A stretch of DNA of 64,000 bases from Branchiostoma floridae (taxonomy: Eukaryota; Chordata; Leptocardii; Amphioxiformes; Branchiostomatidae). The number at the start of each line of letters is the position of its first letter. Positions within the stretch are counted from its first letter, which is position 1. Shown here piece by piece: positions 39,101-50,403 of the stretch. The position numbers and the translations under genes were made by a program. Where the stretch lies: contig NC_049980.1 of NCBI RefSeq assembly GCF_000003815.2, positions 24,004,629 through 24,068,628 of the forward strand. Direction: 5' to 3'. Below the pieces are notes generated by a model, which was not told the DNA's origin, did no database searches, and was given only the letters and a program-made list of their open reading frames with translations.

Positions 39101-41841
39101 AGTACAATTGACACACCTGTTAAGGTCAGAGCGTTAATGTTGGTCCAAACGGGAAGCCTGGCCATGACAGCAAAACCCTAGGTACTAGCATTCATGAAAG
39201 GTATCACATAGGTAGACAGACATCACCACACACTTTCATAGACTTACTGTTGTACATCACAAAATGTATTTAGAGTTATTGGCAGCTTCACGTTTCATGA
39301 ATTTTGCTTTTGATGTTTCCTTATCGTACAACGTTTAAATGAGATTCGGTCAAGACACGAACAAGTTCGAGGAACCAAAATGGTGCGCGAAGACGCCTGA
39401 TGGAGGCCAGTCGAGGCGGACAAACGTGCGTTACCAAGCAGAGACATTCAGCAAACAATGTTCTAACTATGCCATACAGCCCGAGATCATGCCGACATGC
39501 CGCATAAGTTATAACATGGAGAGACTTTGTACTGAGTAACGCGCCTATCACAGCCCACTAGCTGCGACTTGAGACTTAATTAATTGCGATGGCAACATGC
39601 ATTACAACGATCAATGAAAACTGTTTGACAAAGTTTATGAAGAAAATCAGTTGTCCTGTTCAAACTTGTTTGATCACCGTAGTCATGCAAGACCCAAGCC
39701 ACTAATCCTAGGTAAGACATGAAAACACAAAACGCAGTTCTCTGTCTAATTATGGGTCGGTTTTTATCACACCAGACCACTTAGAAGGACTAACTTATAC
39801 ACTGTTACAACACTAGACCTAAGAATTACAGATTCTCTGTATACACCTGCTACAATATGTACTTTTCAACGTACCTCCTACAAAACTACACAAGTACTAG
39901 GTCTAGCTTGGATATCTGTTACACGAAGTTACACTTACCGTAACAGACAATCTTGTTCCGACATCTTGAATGTTACATTACTCCTAATTGATATCCCAAT
40001 TCGTTGTACAGGTACAACATCGGCAGATATCGGCATACTCAAACAAGGCGCTGGGCTGACAAAGGGGAGACTCAGTAATTCATGCAAAGGAAGTCGACTG
40101 GCCACATACGGAGTCCCAGACTAAATGTTATTCGTAGTGTTAAGATTAGTTTCATATAGGATTTTTTCCTCGTGGCTGTACTTGAACCTGTAATTTTATT
40201 TCACTCTCTCAGTTAGTTTTTCGGTTTACAACAGCCTATATCCTCCACAGAACACAGTGGACGGTCCCGAGTGTTTGCCATGCTCCAACTCCCCGTTACC
40301 ATCGCCAACCGAGGATGTTTTGACAGGCTCCACTTCAGTTGAATCAAGAACTACGTACGTCACCTGCAGTCTCTTAGAATGTGCCGTGTTCTCACGGTGG
40401 ATTTACCACGTGTAAAGAACATTCAAAACAAATTTAAGAGTAATGTTCTGTTTTATTGTCAGTTTAAAGAATGGTGAAAGAAATGCTACAAACCGTTTAA
40501 CGTGTTGAAACAGTTTCCTTACAGAAAGATTGTGTGCTACAGCGCGAGGAGAGTTAGGCGATCTATCGACGAAACATATGACATGACTACGTTAGAATTG
40601 CCCAGTTCAATGCAGTTATGGCCAGGAGACAAAATGTAAGGCGATTTGAATAATTATTCTAATGACACTGTCCTCTTAATTTACATAGCAAAACAAGCGC
40701 CCCGTGTGCGTATTTCGAAATGACTGAATATAACGTTTAACTCAAACGGTTTTTTTAACCCTTTAATGTACAAAACGCCGTTATCGTAATTTTATGTCAT
40801 TTGTATCTTATCCCTCTATGTAACGTGATCTGTCGTCATTTGCATCTCATACAGACGAGATGATAGCGACGACGGCGGTGTAGTCTGTTCTCAACACTTT
40901 TGAACCAGACAGACGACACTGACACCCACACAAATGTCTTGCAATTTCTCCCCAAACCTGCCATGTTTCTATCTCCAGTTAAAGCAAAGACATTCCTACG
41001 TACCTTGGAGGAACGTTTATCCCAAGAAACCCCATTGCGCGGCAACATTTCATCACGAACGTCAGGTGAAACAGGAACGCTCACATGTAGTACGCCTGTG
41101 GTCCGCCAGTTTTACTTGTTCTCCCTTTGTTCCAATTTTCTGCGTGATTGCACTTGTAATGAGCACTCCTCGTTACGAACGCTGTCGTCATGGCAACACA
41201 TACCCTATTTGTTTATTTATTTTCATACCTGTCAGACCGGTAAAGGAGGGGTCATTTAGAGCTTCTTGAATCCTATCTTTTCTCATGCTTCAATTTACAT
41301 TTTACTACTGGCGATTTGATTCTGAACTGCAGTTGTCAACTGCTGTACAAGTTAAAAGTAGTTCGAGCTTGTAAAAGGTGCTGTAGACAAGCCGTTTGAT
41401 TTGTTGAAAGAAGAGAAGACTCAACAAAAGTGAAAAATGGTTACACATTGTGATTTTGTGCTCGTTTAGAAAGGATAATGAAGAAATTATCGTCAAAACT
41501 GCCCAAGAAAGCCACCGGGGACGGATGAAAGCTGTTCTATGTTGACTTGTGGTCAATATAGACAGGATTATGTCAATAAAAAAAATCGTCTATGAGTAAG
41601 GGACCCAAAAAAGTGATCAAATAAGCCAGGTGATCTTTATGTAAAGGTGCCCGCTTGTACCGGTTTGAGTATATTGTTAGTGTATGGAGAATTCGATGTA
41701 GAGTTCGCCACTGGACTCAGACTGCAAGTCAAATAGAGTCGTATCACCAACCGGGGAAATACAAGGTAATTGGAAACGATCCATGGATCAGTTGATATAG
41801 TTTGAAATGTAAGAAATAACATCATGATTGTAAGCACTTAC
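36129..41841 (-). other. Probable leader intron of the 539-residue protein gene
   Basis: No coding exon was recognised. Good minus-strand donors occur at 39938 (GTAAGTGTAA) and 41841 (GTAAGTGC), each a candidate end of a 5' leader exon joining the acceptor at 36129. An RFX X-box lies at 41184-41197. Short open frames here look random. Confidence 0.4.
41184..41197 (+). promoter_or_regulatory. RFX X-box motif, perfect consensus match
   Basis: GTCGTCATGGCAAC fits RYYNYYATRRNRAC at all 14 positions. It lies between the two candidate leader exons of the 539-residue protein gene. Confidence 0.5.
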
Positions 41842-42000
41842 CTTTCACGGAGTGGTTGATACTTGTCGCTGAATGAGGGTTTGGCGCCGGCTAGTTGTGT
41901 GTTGGTACGAAGTGCGCGTACAGGATTATTATCTACGGGAGGGGTACCTTGCTTCTTGGAAGGATGATACCGAACAAGCATTCAAAGTGCGTTCTTTAAA
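41842..42000 (-). other. Candidate non-coding leader exon of the 539-residue protein gene
   Basis: The minus strand ends CCACTCCGTGAAAG at donor GTAAGTGC. In the frame that would reach ATG at 36126 there is a TAG and no ATG, so it would be untranslated. The 5' boundary is arbitrary. Rising GC and an X-box-like motif at 42243 suit a promoter here. Confidence 0.3.
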
Positions 42001-42242
42001 GTAACAAGAAGATATTATCACTTTCAGCGAAAGATGGTAAACTTTTGAGGAGAAAGCCGTCAGAAACACGATTCAGACCGCTGCCTTTTCGTTGTCGTTG
42101 CTTCACGTCGCGGCCGCGCTTCACGGCTGAGGAGTTACGAAAACCGATTTTGTTTTTGAAGGGTCGTACAAACACTCTCCAACATTTCACTTCACTTGTT
42201 ACATCTTGTTACAGTCACAATAGACGATGTACACTTTGTTCA

Positions 42243-42256
42243 GTTGCCATGGTGAT
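42243..42256 (+). promoter_or_regulatory. RFX X-box-like motif near candidate promoter
   Basis: GTTGCCATGGTGAT matches the X-box consensus at 13 of 14 positions, about 400 bases upstream of the candidate leader donor at 41841. Confidence 0.4.
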
Positions 42257-43604
42257 GAAAAGATGTGAAGAAGAAAGGCAGGGCGCTGATGACGGTAGGC
42301 TTTATAGGTGAAGGTGGCGGAGTGCGGTCACTGCGGGGCTCACGGTGGTCCGTACCTGTGTGACGGGCGGGGCTGTCTTCCGTATCTGTTCCTGCAGAAA
42401 GCACCTTAGATCTTCCTATATCTGTTCACCACGGCACGTCTATGTAAGATGAACGGAACGCATGCAAAATGAAAACAAATGTACAGCAAATAATTTTGCA
42501 AAGGAAAGGTCAATATTCTTTCAGTTGCTAAGTTAGTTTGGTACCCAATATGTATTTAAGTTATCCACAAATCTAAAAAAAAATGTCAGACTTGTTTTCT
42601 CAACTTCAATTATCATCTTACTACTATGAAAGTTTGCTGCAAATAGTGTGACCGTACATACGTATTTGCTGTGGATATTCATGTTTCATCCATGTCCGCA
42701 TCCCCACCCCCCTCAACACACACATCCCCATCACTCCTCTACCCCTCTCGGTCGGGGACTTTGAAGTTCTTAAGTTCCACCAAGTGTGTGTTCCTTGCGA
42801 GCAGCTGCTCCTTCAGAAGGCTTCAGTCGACATAAGTAAGTCTAGCTAATTTTGCTGAGATCTGCTGGAGTACCCTTCTATCCTTATTCAAGTTTGCGTG
42901 ACAACTTAAGAGATGTTTCCAGACACGATTTGCTTACTCCTATGTTACAATGGTGTTTCCTTCTTTTATGTTTCCTAGTTCAGTTGAATAGTTTCTTTCT
43001 CTAGATTTGGGGTGGTTGGACCGTTTCTATATGTGAGACGAGCGTCAGCCTTTCAGAGTGTGTCAGGTTCTACCTTCTGTGATCAACCACGCCCCCTTGA
43101 TAAAACATATGGAAGTGCAGACTATGGCACATTGTAATATTGTGGTGTTTTACGCCTTTTTTTTAACATTAGTACTCTTTCCTGGTGCCGTGTTTTTAAC
43201 GGTTTTCAGAAGGAGGAAATTTTACGAAAAAAAGGCGTCATAAATAAGAATGACTCGATCCTTACATCTCCTTGGAGGTCTACCAGAGTCATGTTGTGAC
43301 CTTTGTAGTGGCCCACGATAAGAAGCTAACTACTGTAGTGCATGATATTGCACGTCAACATACTTGGTATACAATATAGGCCACTTTCACTCCATTCAAG
43401 GTCATCACGTCAAAATCGCGTATACTTTTAAAAGAATTTTTAAAAAAATTGAATGAACACGTATACTGGCGTTCATCTCTGCGATAGTTGTACCGGCCAC
43501 CCCCCTCCAAGAGTTGAAGCGCTCAGAAATTACCCTTGATTGCCATGTACACATTACCATATACAACAATCGTCTTGTGACAGACGAATAAGCTACGACA
43601 ATCG

Positions 43605-44129
43605 ATGGTAATATCGAGGTCAGATCGGCAATGTGCAAACTTAGAATTAGCGCCCACCCCCTTGAAATTGAGAGAGGGCGGTACAAAAAGCTACCTGTGG
43701 GCGAAAGAACCTGTAACCATTGTATGGCAAAACCGGTGGAAGACGAAATACATTTTATTTCTAACTGCCTCTCTAACGATCAGGAAAGAAAGGAGTTATT
43801 TGAAGAGGCATGCAAATTCCACAAAAATTTCCAAACGCTTACCGACGAAAACAAAACTATAACGCTGTTAACGTCACATAACCCACGCATCATAGAAAAA
43901 GTGGGACACTTCGTCTTCCACTGCTTCCAGAAAAGAAGTCAAACCCTAAATACGTAGATTGTAGCTCTCAGCAGTCCATACCATTGATAGAATAGTCACT
44001 CGTTTACACTTGTCACCATTGTTATCTATACCAAAGTATTTCATTTTATACATGTTTATTATATTCTCTGTATGTTTCATGTTGCAATTAGCCCTCGGGC
44101 AAGAACTTGCAAATAAACTTCTTCTATAA
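43605..44129 (+). mobile_element. 5'-truncated non-LTR retrotransposon (LINE) tail
   Basis: An open frame at 43631-43957 encodes LRISAHPLEIERGRYKKLPV, then ERTCNHCMAKPVEDEIHFIS and NC, the C-x2-C-x9-H-x4-C knuckle at the end of LINE ORF2 proteins, and stops normally. About 170 bases of 3' UTR follow, ending near GGGCAAGAACTTGCAAATAA. The reverse-transcriptase and endonuclease domains are missing, as expected for a 5'-truncated insertion. Inactive. Confidence 0.75.
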
Positions 44130-46198
44130 TATCATTAACACATTACCTCAAACAGGAAGTCACAGAAGAAGGCACAACAATTGGTGGTAAAAAGTACATG
44201 GATAGGACAACAAACGGGCGATAAAACCACCCCTGCTGGGTACTGTTGTACTCATAATCAGTGTCACACACTTCACATGGAGGTGTTCGTCATTGTTTCA
44301 TGGTCTTTTGATCCTTTTAAACACCGCGAATGCGCAATCACCGGACTAATATTGTTTATATCGTATTGTATATGTGTTAATTGACAGGCAATTGTCTCTG
44401 TAACTACCCGACAGGTGTTAGCGGCAGGTACTCTTCACCTTGCTGAGGAAACAATAGACGGGTCGGAAGTTTACCTGGTGTGTTTGCTTTATCACGTAGT
44501 GAATGGAAGTGAAATGGGTGAATTTGAGTGAATGGTGAAATGAATGGCTACGGACCCTAGGTATAATGTGTATGCTTGTATATTTTTTTGTCTCGTACCT
44601 TTTACAACTTATAATTCTTTAAAAGCGTCATCTTAAACGGTTAAGTAGCTACTGCAAAATAACATTTGTAGTTGGGGAGGGGGTGAATGGGTGAAATAAC
44701 TGACCCATTATCATACAGTGATCGCTCTTGTGGGCACGACTTTTAGTTGCTGTTAGCTTATACGTCTGGATTACTAGTATTTCCAGCTCCCAATTAGTCC
44801 CACTGATACACAGCACTTGGGATCTTCCCTCCAACGTCTGCTTGAATACATATGCGACGACGTGAGCGACGACACTATCCGTGCAGCAGCGGCATCTTGC
44901 GGTACACTTTCTAACTACAAGAAAGCAAGTCGGTCACTCGGGAGATGCTACTCACGAAGGATTGCTCACTGAGCGTGTTCTATTGACATAACATTCACTG
45001 TCTGAGCCAATTCGAAGAAACCACTATGGTGTTTTGTCTGCATTTTTGGAAACAGTACATTAGACCATGGAATGGTGAAATGCGATGAGATAGGACGGCC
45101 ACAGTAGGAACTGACGTGTTCTGTGCCAGGCGTGACATGCGTAGGGAGTCAACCAAAGAACCTGGAGATGGTTTCCGACTTTCCGTACATCCTTATGGTT
45201 TCAAGGAAGACTCTAAGGAGTATAAACATTGTGGTTGGTTTCGTTTCATTTGATTACCACGGCTTGTCTACTATGTTTTGTAAAAAGCCCAGGACGCAGG
45301 CATTTTCAGTGGGAAGCAATACAAACTCTGTCTGTTGACTCTATACAAAAGCACAGTTGCAGAAAGCTAACCATTTATAAGATTAGACTACTCAACTCTG
45401 ATGAAATGCCATTAAGGGTTATCATCGAATCGCGTCTATCTGGGCTCAACTCAAATTATGTCATTATTGGTTCTAAATCTTGGAAGAATCCCGAGGAGTT
45501 CTAGAGCTGTTGACGACTTATCGGTGTCATCAAGGAAAGGATGTACAATAGCTTCCAACACCCAGACAGATATGACAACCCAGAGTCGATATTTCTCTTC
45601 GTCAGTTCGGGTGCTTCAAATTCGTTATCGTGCTTTACATGAAGGAAAAAGCGCACAACTTGCCGTTTGTCCAACGTAAAAGACAAATAGCCTCTTGGGC
45701 TCTCTGGGCCTTTTATCGTTTTTTTATTGTTCATAATACACTTTTGCTAAAAGCCACGTGAAGAACAGGAATGATCATCTTCGGTGAATCGTGAACTTAT
45801 TTTAAGACAGAGTGTACTGGATAGAACTGGACCGGGAGAATAGACCAGTGGAAAAGACAGTACACATTGTATACGTGTACGGGAGTAGCAACTTTAGAGG
45901 AGGTGACCGTGACAAATACAATGGGTCAGGGAGGGTAGCCACACCTAGTCAAAGATGTGACTAAAGACAGGGTTTAGGACACATTGTGTCACAAAGATGT
46001 CTCTAACAGACTAAAGTGCATCCCGTGATATAGGATCATGTCAGTCAAGATAACTGTCCACTTAGCCACTTGAGGGGATCACCATGGAGTACTGATAATG
46101 ACGGACTTTGGGTTGGTCTCTTCGGGGGAATTGTACCTAAGTCTCGCGATTAAGTGGAAAGGTGACAAGACTACTAAAGAGGGACTGAAGGAATGACG

Positions 46199-46341
46199 GT
46201 TTGGTTTGTTGGTTGGTTTGTCGGTTGGTTTGCTGCTTGGTTGGATGTTTGGCTGTTTGGTTGGTTGTTTGGTCGGTTGGTTGCTTGGTTGGTTGCTTCA
46301 CGGTTGGTTGGTTGCTTGGTTGGTTGCTTGGTTAGTTAGTT
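46199..46341 (+). repeat. (TTGG)n-type minisatellite
   Basis: About 140 bases made of GGTTGGTT, GTTT and GCTT variants, nearly free of A and strand-asymmetric. Confidence 0.9.
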
Positions 46342-47411
46342 TCCTGGTCTGACCCTCGTCTTCTGTTGAATTGACGTCACGACACCCTGCCCTTTAATCT
46401 ACTCATCTACTTAAACTCTCAAGACACGGCGGGGTGGGGTCGAGATACATTATTATATACTCCACTCTTGAGTACTTCTGATCCCGTCTTCAATGATCAG
46501 AAAAGGGGGTTTATGAAAACGGCTCCTTGGCAGACATTTGTCGATGGTAATCCCGTAACCAAGGTGATTCTTCATTGTTGTACGGGATTCGATGACCTAA
46601 GTCAACTAAGACGTAGGTAGAATAAGGGTTGAAGCCATTCCGTTGTCTTCTAGCGACCCCATTTAAGCTAAGAACATTATCATTAAGGCATACATTATAC
46701 GGACTCTTAAGGGGAGAACTCCCTGTGTCTTAAGTTATTAATTAAGAACAATACGGCGGCACCATAATTAGTATGCTTGGATGGTTATTGCCCGGTGGAG
46801 CCTGTGACATATCAACCAGAGCTTAGGAGAAGCTTTTGAGTTGGCGCCGATGTCTTCAGGGCATCCCTGTAGCAGTGCCGGTACCAGACGCGCTTAATGT
46901 GAGAACTCAGGGAGCATTTAAGGACAATTAACGTGTAAAGAGGCGGATAATTAGAATTAAGTAATAGCTTTGCGCGGGTAGGGTGATCTGGGAGGTGAGA
47001 ATGACTTGGGGAAATGTAGTAATATTACAGTTAAGATGCCTTCTTAGCTCACAACACTTTGGAGTGAAGAATATTCTAAGTAACTTAACATTGGAGAGCA
47101 ACTTGTTGGAAATGTTGGTCGACAAGACGTTGCCACTCCCTGACACACCTTGCGGCAAGTTTCTCAGGTATTCCTCACGTCTTCGTGATGGACAGGTAAT
47201 AAGACGTTCCCATCAGAACATCCCTCCAACCCAGTGAAATACCAGCTGTGCTGGGGACGTCTTGGCGTTACCAAGGAGACGCCCCGAGGCGGAGAAGGAC
47301 GGAGACACGGAGGAGAAGTGTGTGGGAAAGTCACCAGTGCACAATCAATGGCAGGACATCGGGCCTGTTCTACTGGCAGAGGTTTCAGACGGAGGTGCCA
47401 GTTGTGTCTAG

Positions 47412-47498
47412 CCTGGATACCAGATCGCATCCTCAAAAATATCTATCGTGCTGGGTAGATACGGTAGATATTTTTGAGGTTGGGGTCTGGTATCCAGG
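47412..47498. repeat. Long hairpin (palindromic MITE-like)
   Basis: CCTGGATACCAGA (47412-47424) pairs with TCTGGTATCCAGG (47486-47498), and CCTCAAAAATATCTA (47431-47445) with TAGATATTTTTGAGG (47465-47479), both perfectly. The loop is 19 bases. No ORF. Confidence 0.92.
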
Positions 47499-49428
47499 TT
47501 GTGGCCGGCAATTCTTACGACTGCCTTCTTCACAGCGCAAGAATTCCCAGTCTCTGCTATCCACCGAATGAATACAATTTCTTACTGTAATTTGTACTCC
47601 GAGTTACACGTAAAAAGAAAATGTTCAAGATGGATACTTTTTCATTATTCATTTCGAGCTTCTGTTGGCAGTCACCGAAAAGTGTGTTGCGTACCTTAAG
47701 AACTTAATCCTAGAGAAGAACATTTTGATGGAGATATTGTGTGGTAGACACGCCCCTTACTGTCACTTCAGTCTTGAGAAATGTGTGGGAAAACTCCCTG
47801 GCCGAATTCCAGACCTTCCAATGGAAATAGCACCATTAAAATTTTGTTGTGCAACCTCTTGTCAAATCTCTACCGTGTGAATGTTGTGATCTGGTGGAGA
47901 TAAGAGTTTGTGATACGCATCGCTTGCCTCGTTTACAAACATAACTATTCTAGATAAAGACGTATCTAATAAATGTTTCATACAAACATCAAAGTTATTG
48001 TCTTCTCTTCAATCTCATAAAAATCATATCAATCTCTTTCAGAAAGGTTTTCGTCTGATTTTGTGTGTTGCGCTTTTTGTTTGAATAAGAGAGCTGCATG
48101 ATTGTGTTTTACACTGTGACACAGCAATTTAAAGGACGCGCTCTCGTATTGGTTACGGTAGAATCAGGGGTGTTCCGTATGCGCCGGTCAGAGTTTCTGA
48201 TTTATCTGATCTCAATTAAGCTATAGTTGGGGCAGATTCGGATTCATTTGATATTAATGACATTGAAGTGGAAACAATTCAAGTCGCAGATATTTTACTT
48301 TACGTTGAGAAGAAGCGACTTCTTCGTAACCGTTACAAAGTATGCCATCTCCAGCGAGAGAGAATACATTGTGTGTTGGGGATCATCTCCGATTCGCTTC
48401 TCAGAGTAATTTGCAGTTGTGAGATAATGACGCGATCAGCTCAGTATGATGTATGGAAAGACTTCATTGGGGTATAAGAAACTTGTGTGATACATTTATT
48501 TCTTACTGAAAGGCCTTTTCAGTTGACCGGGCGGCGTCGGCGACAAGAAAGGCCTTGCTGTGGCAGGGGGCCGCCGGTCCTGTCATGGCTCCTTTCGGAC
48601 CCACTCAGACGGAGCGGGGACGTCTTGAGACGCAGGCTCGCCAGCTGGGTTCGGGTCTGAGCAGCTCACGGGGAGGGGGTTATTCACAGGGCATTATCGT
48701 CATTAATACTTCACTGGAGAATGCCTTTACCCGATTCCTTGGTATGCCTGATCCTGCGGATTGAAATAGTGGACAATGCTGCCCCAAATCTTACAATAGT
48801 ATTGTCAGTGATGGGTTCGCTCTACTGGGGAAGTTATACTTGCCCTTGGCTATGAATTAGATGAAATCCTATTGCATGTGTAGCTGAACTTAGTGCCTCG
48901 TGTCTAGAATGGATCTATATGTCTTTAAGTATTGTTATCGCTCAATCGGTAGACATCAGAAGGAAGATAACACAGGAAGCATTACGCCTCAAGACATATC
49001 GAGAACAAACTAAGTGTTTCCGCCGCCTGCAAGGTGTTACAAGACGCCTGTCCAAGCCGAACACAGGGAGCGTCAGCTTGTTTTGTGAGGCGGCGAGATC
49101 AAAGGCTTGGCAAGGCACGACGTCACGGGCGGCGGAGATCAAAGCGCCAGGTGACTCCGTGACGTGGAGTGAAAGGTGGGCGCTTGTTTGATGTGGTCAG
49201 GCGGAAATTTCGCAGAGCGAGAGAAAGCAACAAGAGAAGAACACAATCCTAGGCATCGTCGCTGCCAATTATTTTCGTTTCACGGTCGTTTTCCGACAGT
49301 TACAGGCTCAACAGATCAAACTACAGGACTCTTTTCACGACACCTGTTAAAAATAGACTGAGGAACATGGTACCTTTGATGTGGTCTTGAAGAAAGTTGC
49401 CAATGCTTTATATAAAAGAGGAAATGCT

Positions 49429-49492
49429 ACTTGATACCTTTGAGAGACTAACTCTGAGTCTCTCAATATTTAGTCTCTCAAAGGTATCAAGT
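49429..49492. repeat. Perfect 21-bp inverted repeat
   Basis: The arm at 49429-49449 (ACTTGATACCTTTGAGAG, then ACT) is exactly inverted at 49472-49492, with a 22-base spacer that contains a further GAGTCTCTC. It stands 21 bases before a C18 run. Confidence 0.93.
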
Positions 49493-49513
49493 ACTCTTGA
49501 GTTGAATTATGTG

Positions 49514-49531
49514 CCCCCCCCCCCCCCCCCC
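49514..49531 (+). repeat. Poly-C run (18 C)
   Basis: Eighteen consecutive C. Length may be affected by sequencing or assembly. Confidence 0.9.
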
Positions 49532-50204
49532 AATGTCCCGGTACAGATCTTACAAAGATAAAGAGTTGCTAGTATCCATCTTGGCTTGTTGGATGGGAAG
49601 ACTTCTAAGAAGCACGTTTTCACACGAAGTGAGAAATCTTGTTGGAGCACAACATATTACAAGTGCTCAGCCTGCATATTTGGTGCATTTTAACCTATTC
49701 TCGCTAAGTGGCGCTTTATGTCTTATAGAAGCCATGTCCCGAGGTGAGGGTCAAGGGCAAGGCGCACTTGCACGCAGACAGCCTTGGCGTGTGAGGAGGC
49801 CGGTGTTTACCTTCAGTCTCGGCCGTATGCAGAGAGGGAAGGTGCGTCGACAGGTGTTCGGGTCAGGGATCTCCGTCCCACTCTGTGGATGGGCCAAGGA
49901 CAGGGTATTGAAACTCAGACAGGGATTTGGTTTCAGCCTCTCCTGTCATGCACTGAGTACCAGTAGTGACAACCTGTGTCGTGTGTCGTGTTGACGCAAG
50001 GCCACGTGAGAGAGGAGCTGTAACGCTACATGTCTTCAGTTTATTTGGGCGGATCTTGACATGAACTGACAAGGAGGTTGTCATCCAATCTATTTATCAT
50101 GGCCATCTCTTTGTTGTTTGTCACCTGTCTGTTGTTTGTCTACTGCCCTTGTCCTGTACTGACTCTCGTTGATTGGCTCCAGTTACCATTCTCTATCTTG
50201 CTGC

Positions 50205-50403
50205 CCTCTTCGTTCGTCTCACTTCTGTTCCCTCGTATCTTCTCCCTCATCATCATCTTTTTTCGCTCCCTCCTTCAGTCATATCCCTTTGCTATTTCTC
50301 TTTTTTTTACCGCCTCCTCTCTCTTCTTCCTCCTCCCCTTCCCTCCCTCCCTCTCTCTGCATCCCTCTTTCTCTCACTCTCTCCCTCCCTCTCTCCACCT
50401 CCA
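50205..50403 (+). repeat. Pyrimidine-rich (CT) tract
   Basis: About 200 bases dominated by CTCC, CCCT and TTTC blocks. Open frames on the plus strand here (Ser/Leu/Pro-rich) are composition artefacts. Confidence 0.85.

Noticed and set aside
39939-39965. Possible first coding exon (MSEQDCLL) of the 539-residue gene
   Set aside because: It has a good donor (GTAAGTGTAA), but joining it to the acceptor at 36129 puts the downstream sequence out of frame with MAGQ. At most it is an alternative untranslated leader.
49509-49994. 161-codon plus-strand open frame
   Set aside because: It begins in a poly-C run, has no recognisable domain or splice context, and has an overlapping alternative frame of similar composition. 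Treated as chance.
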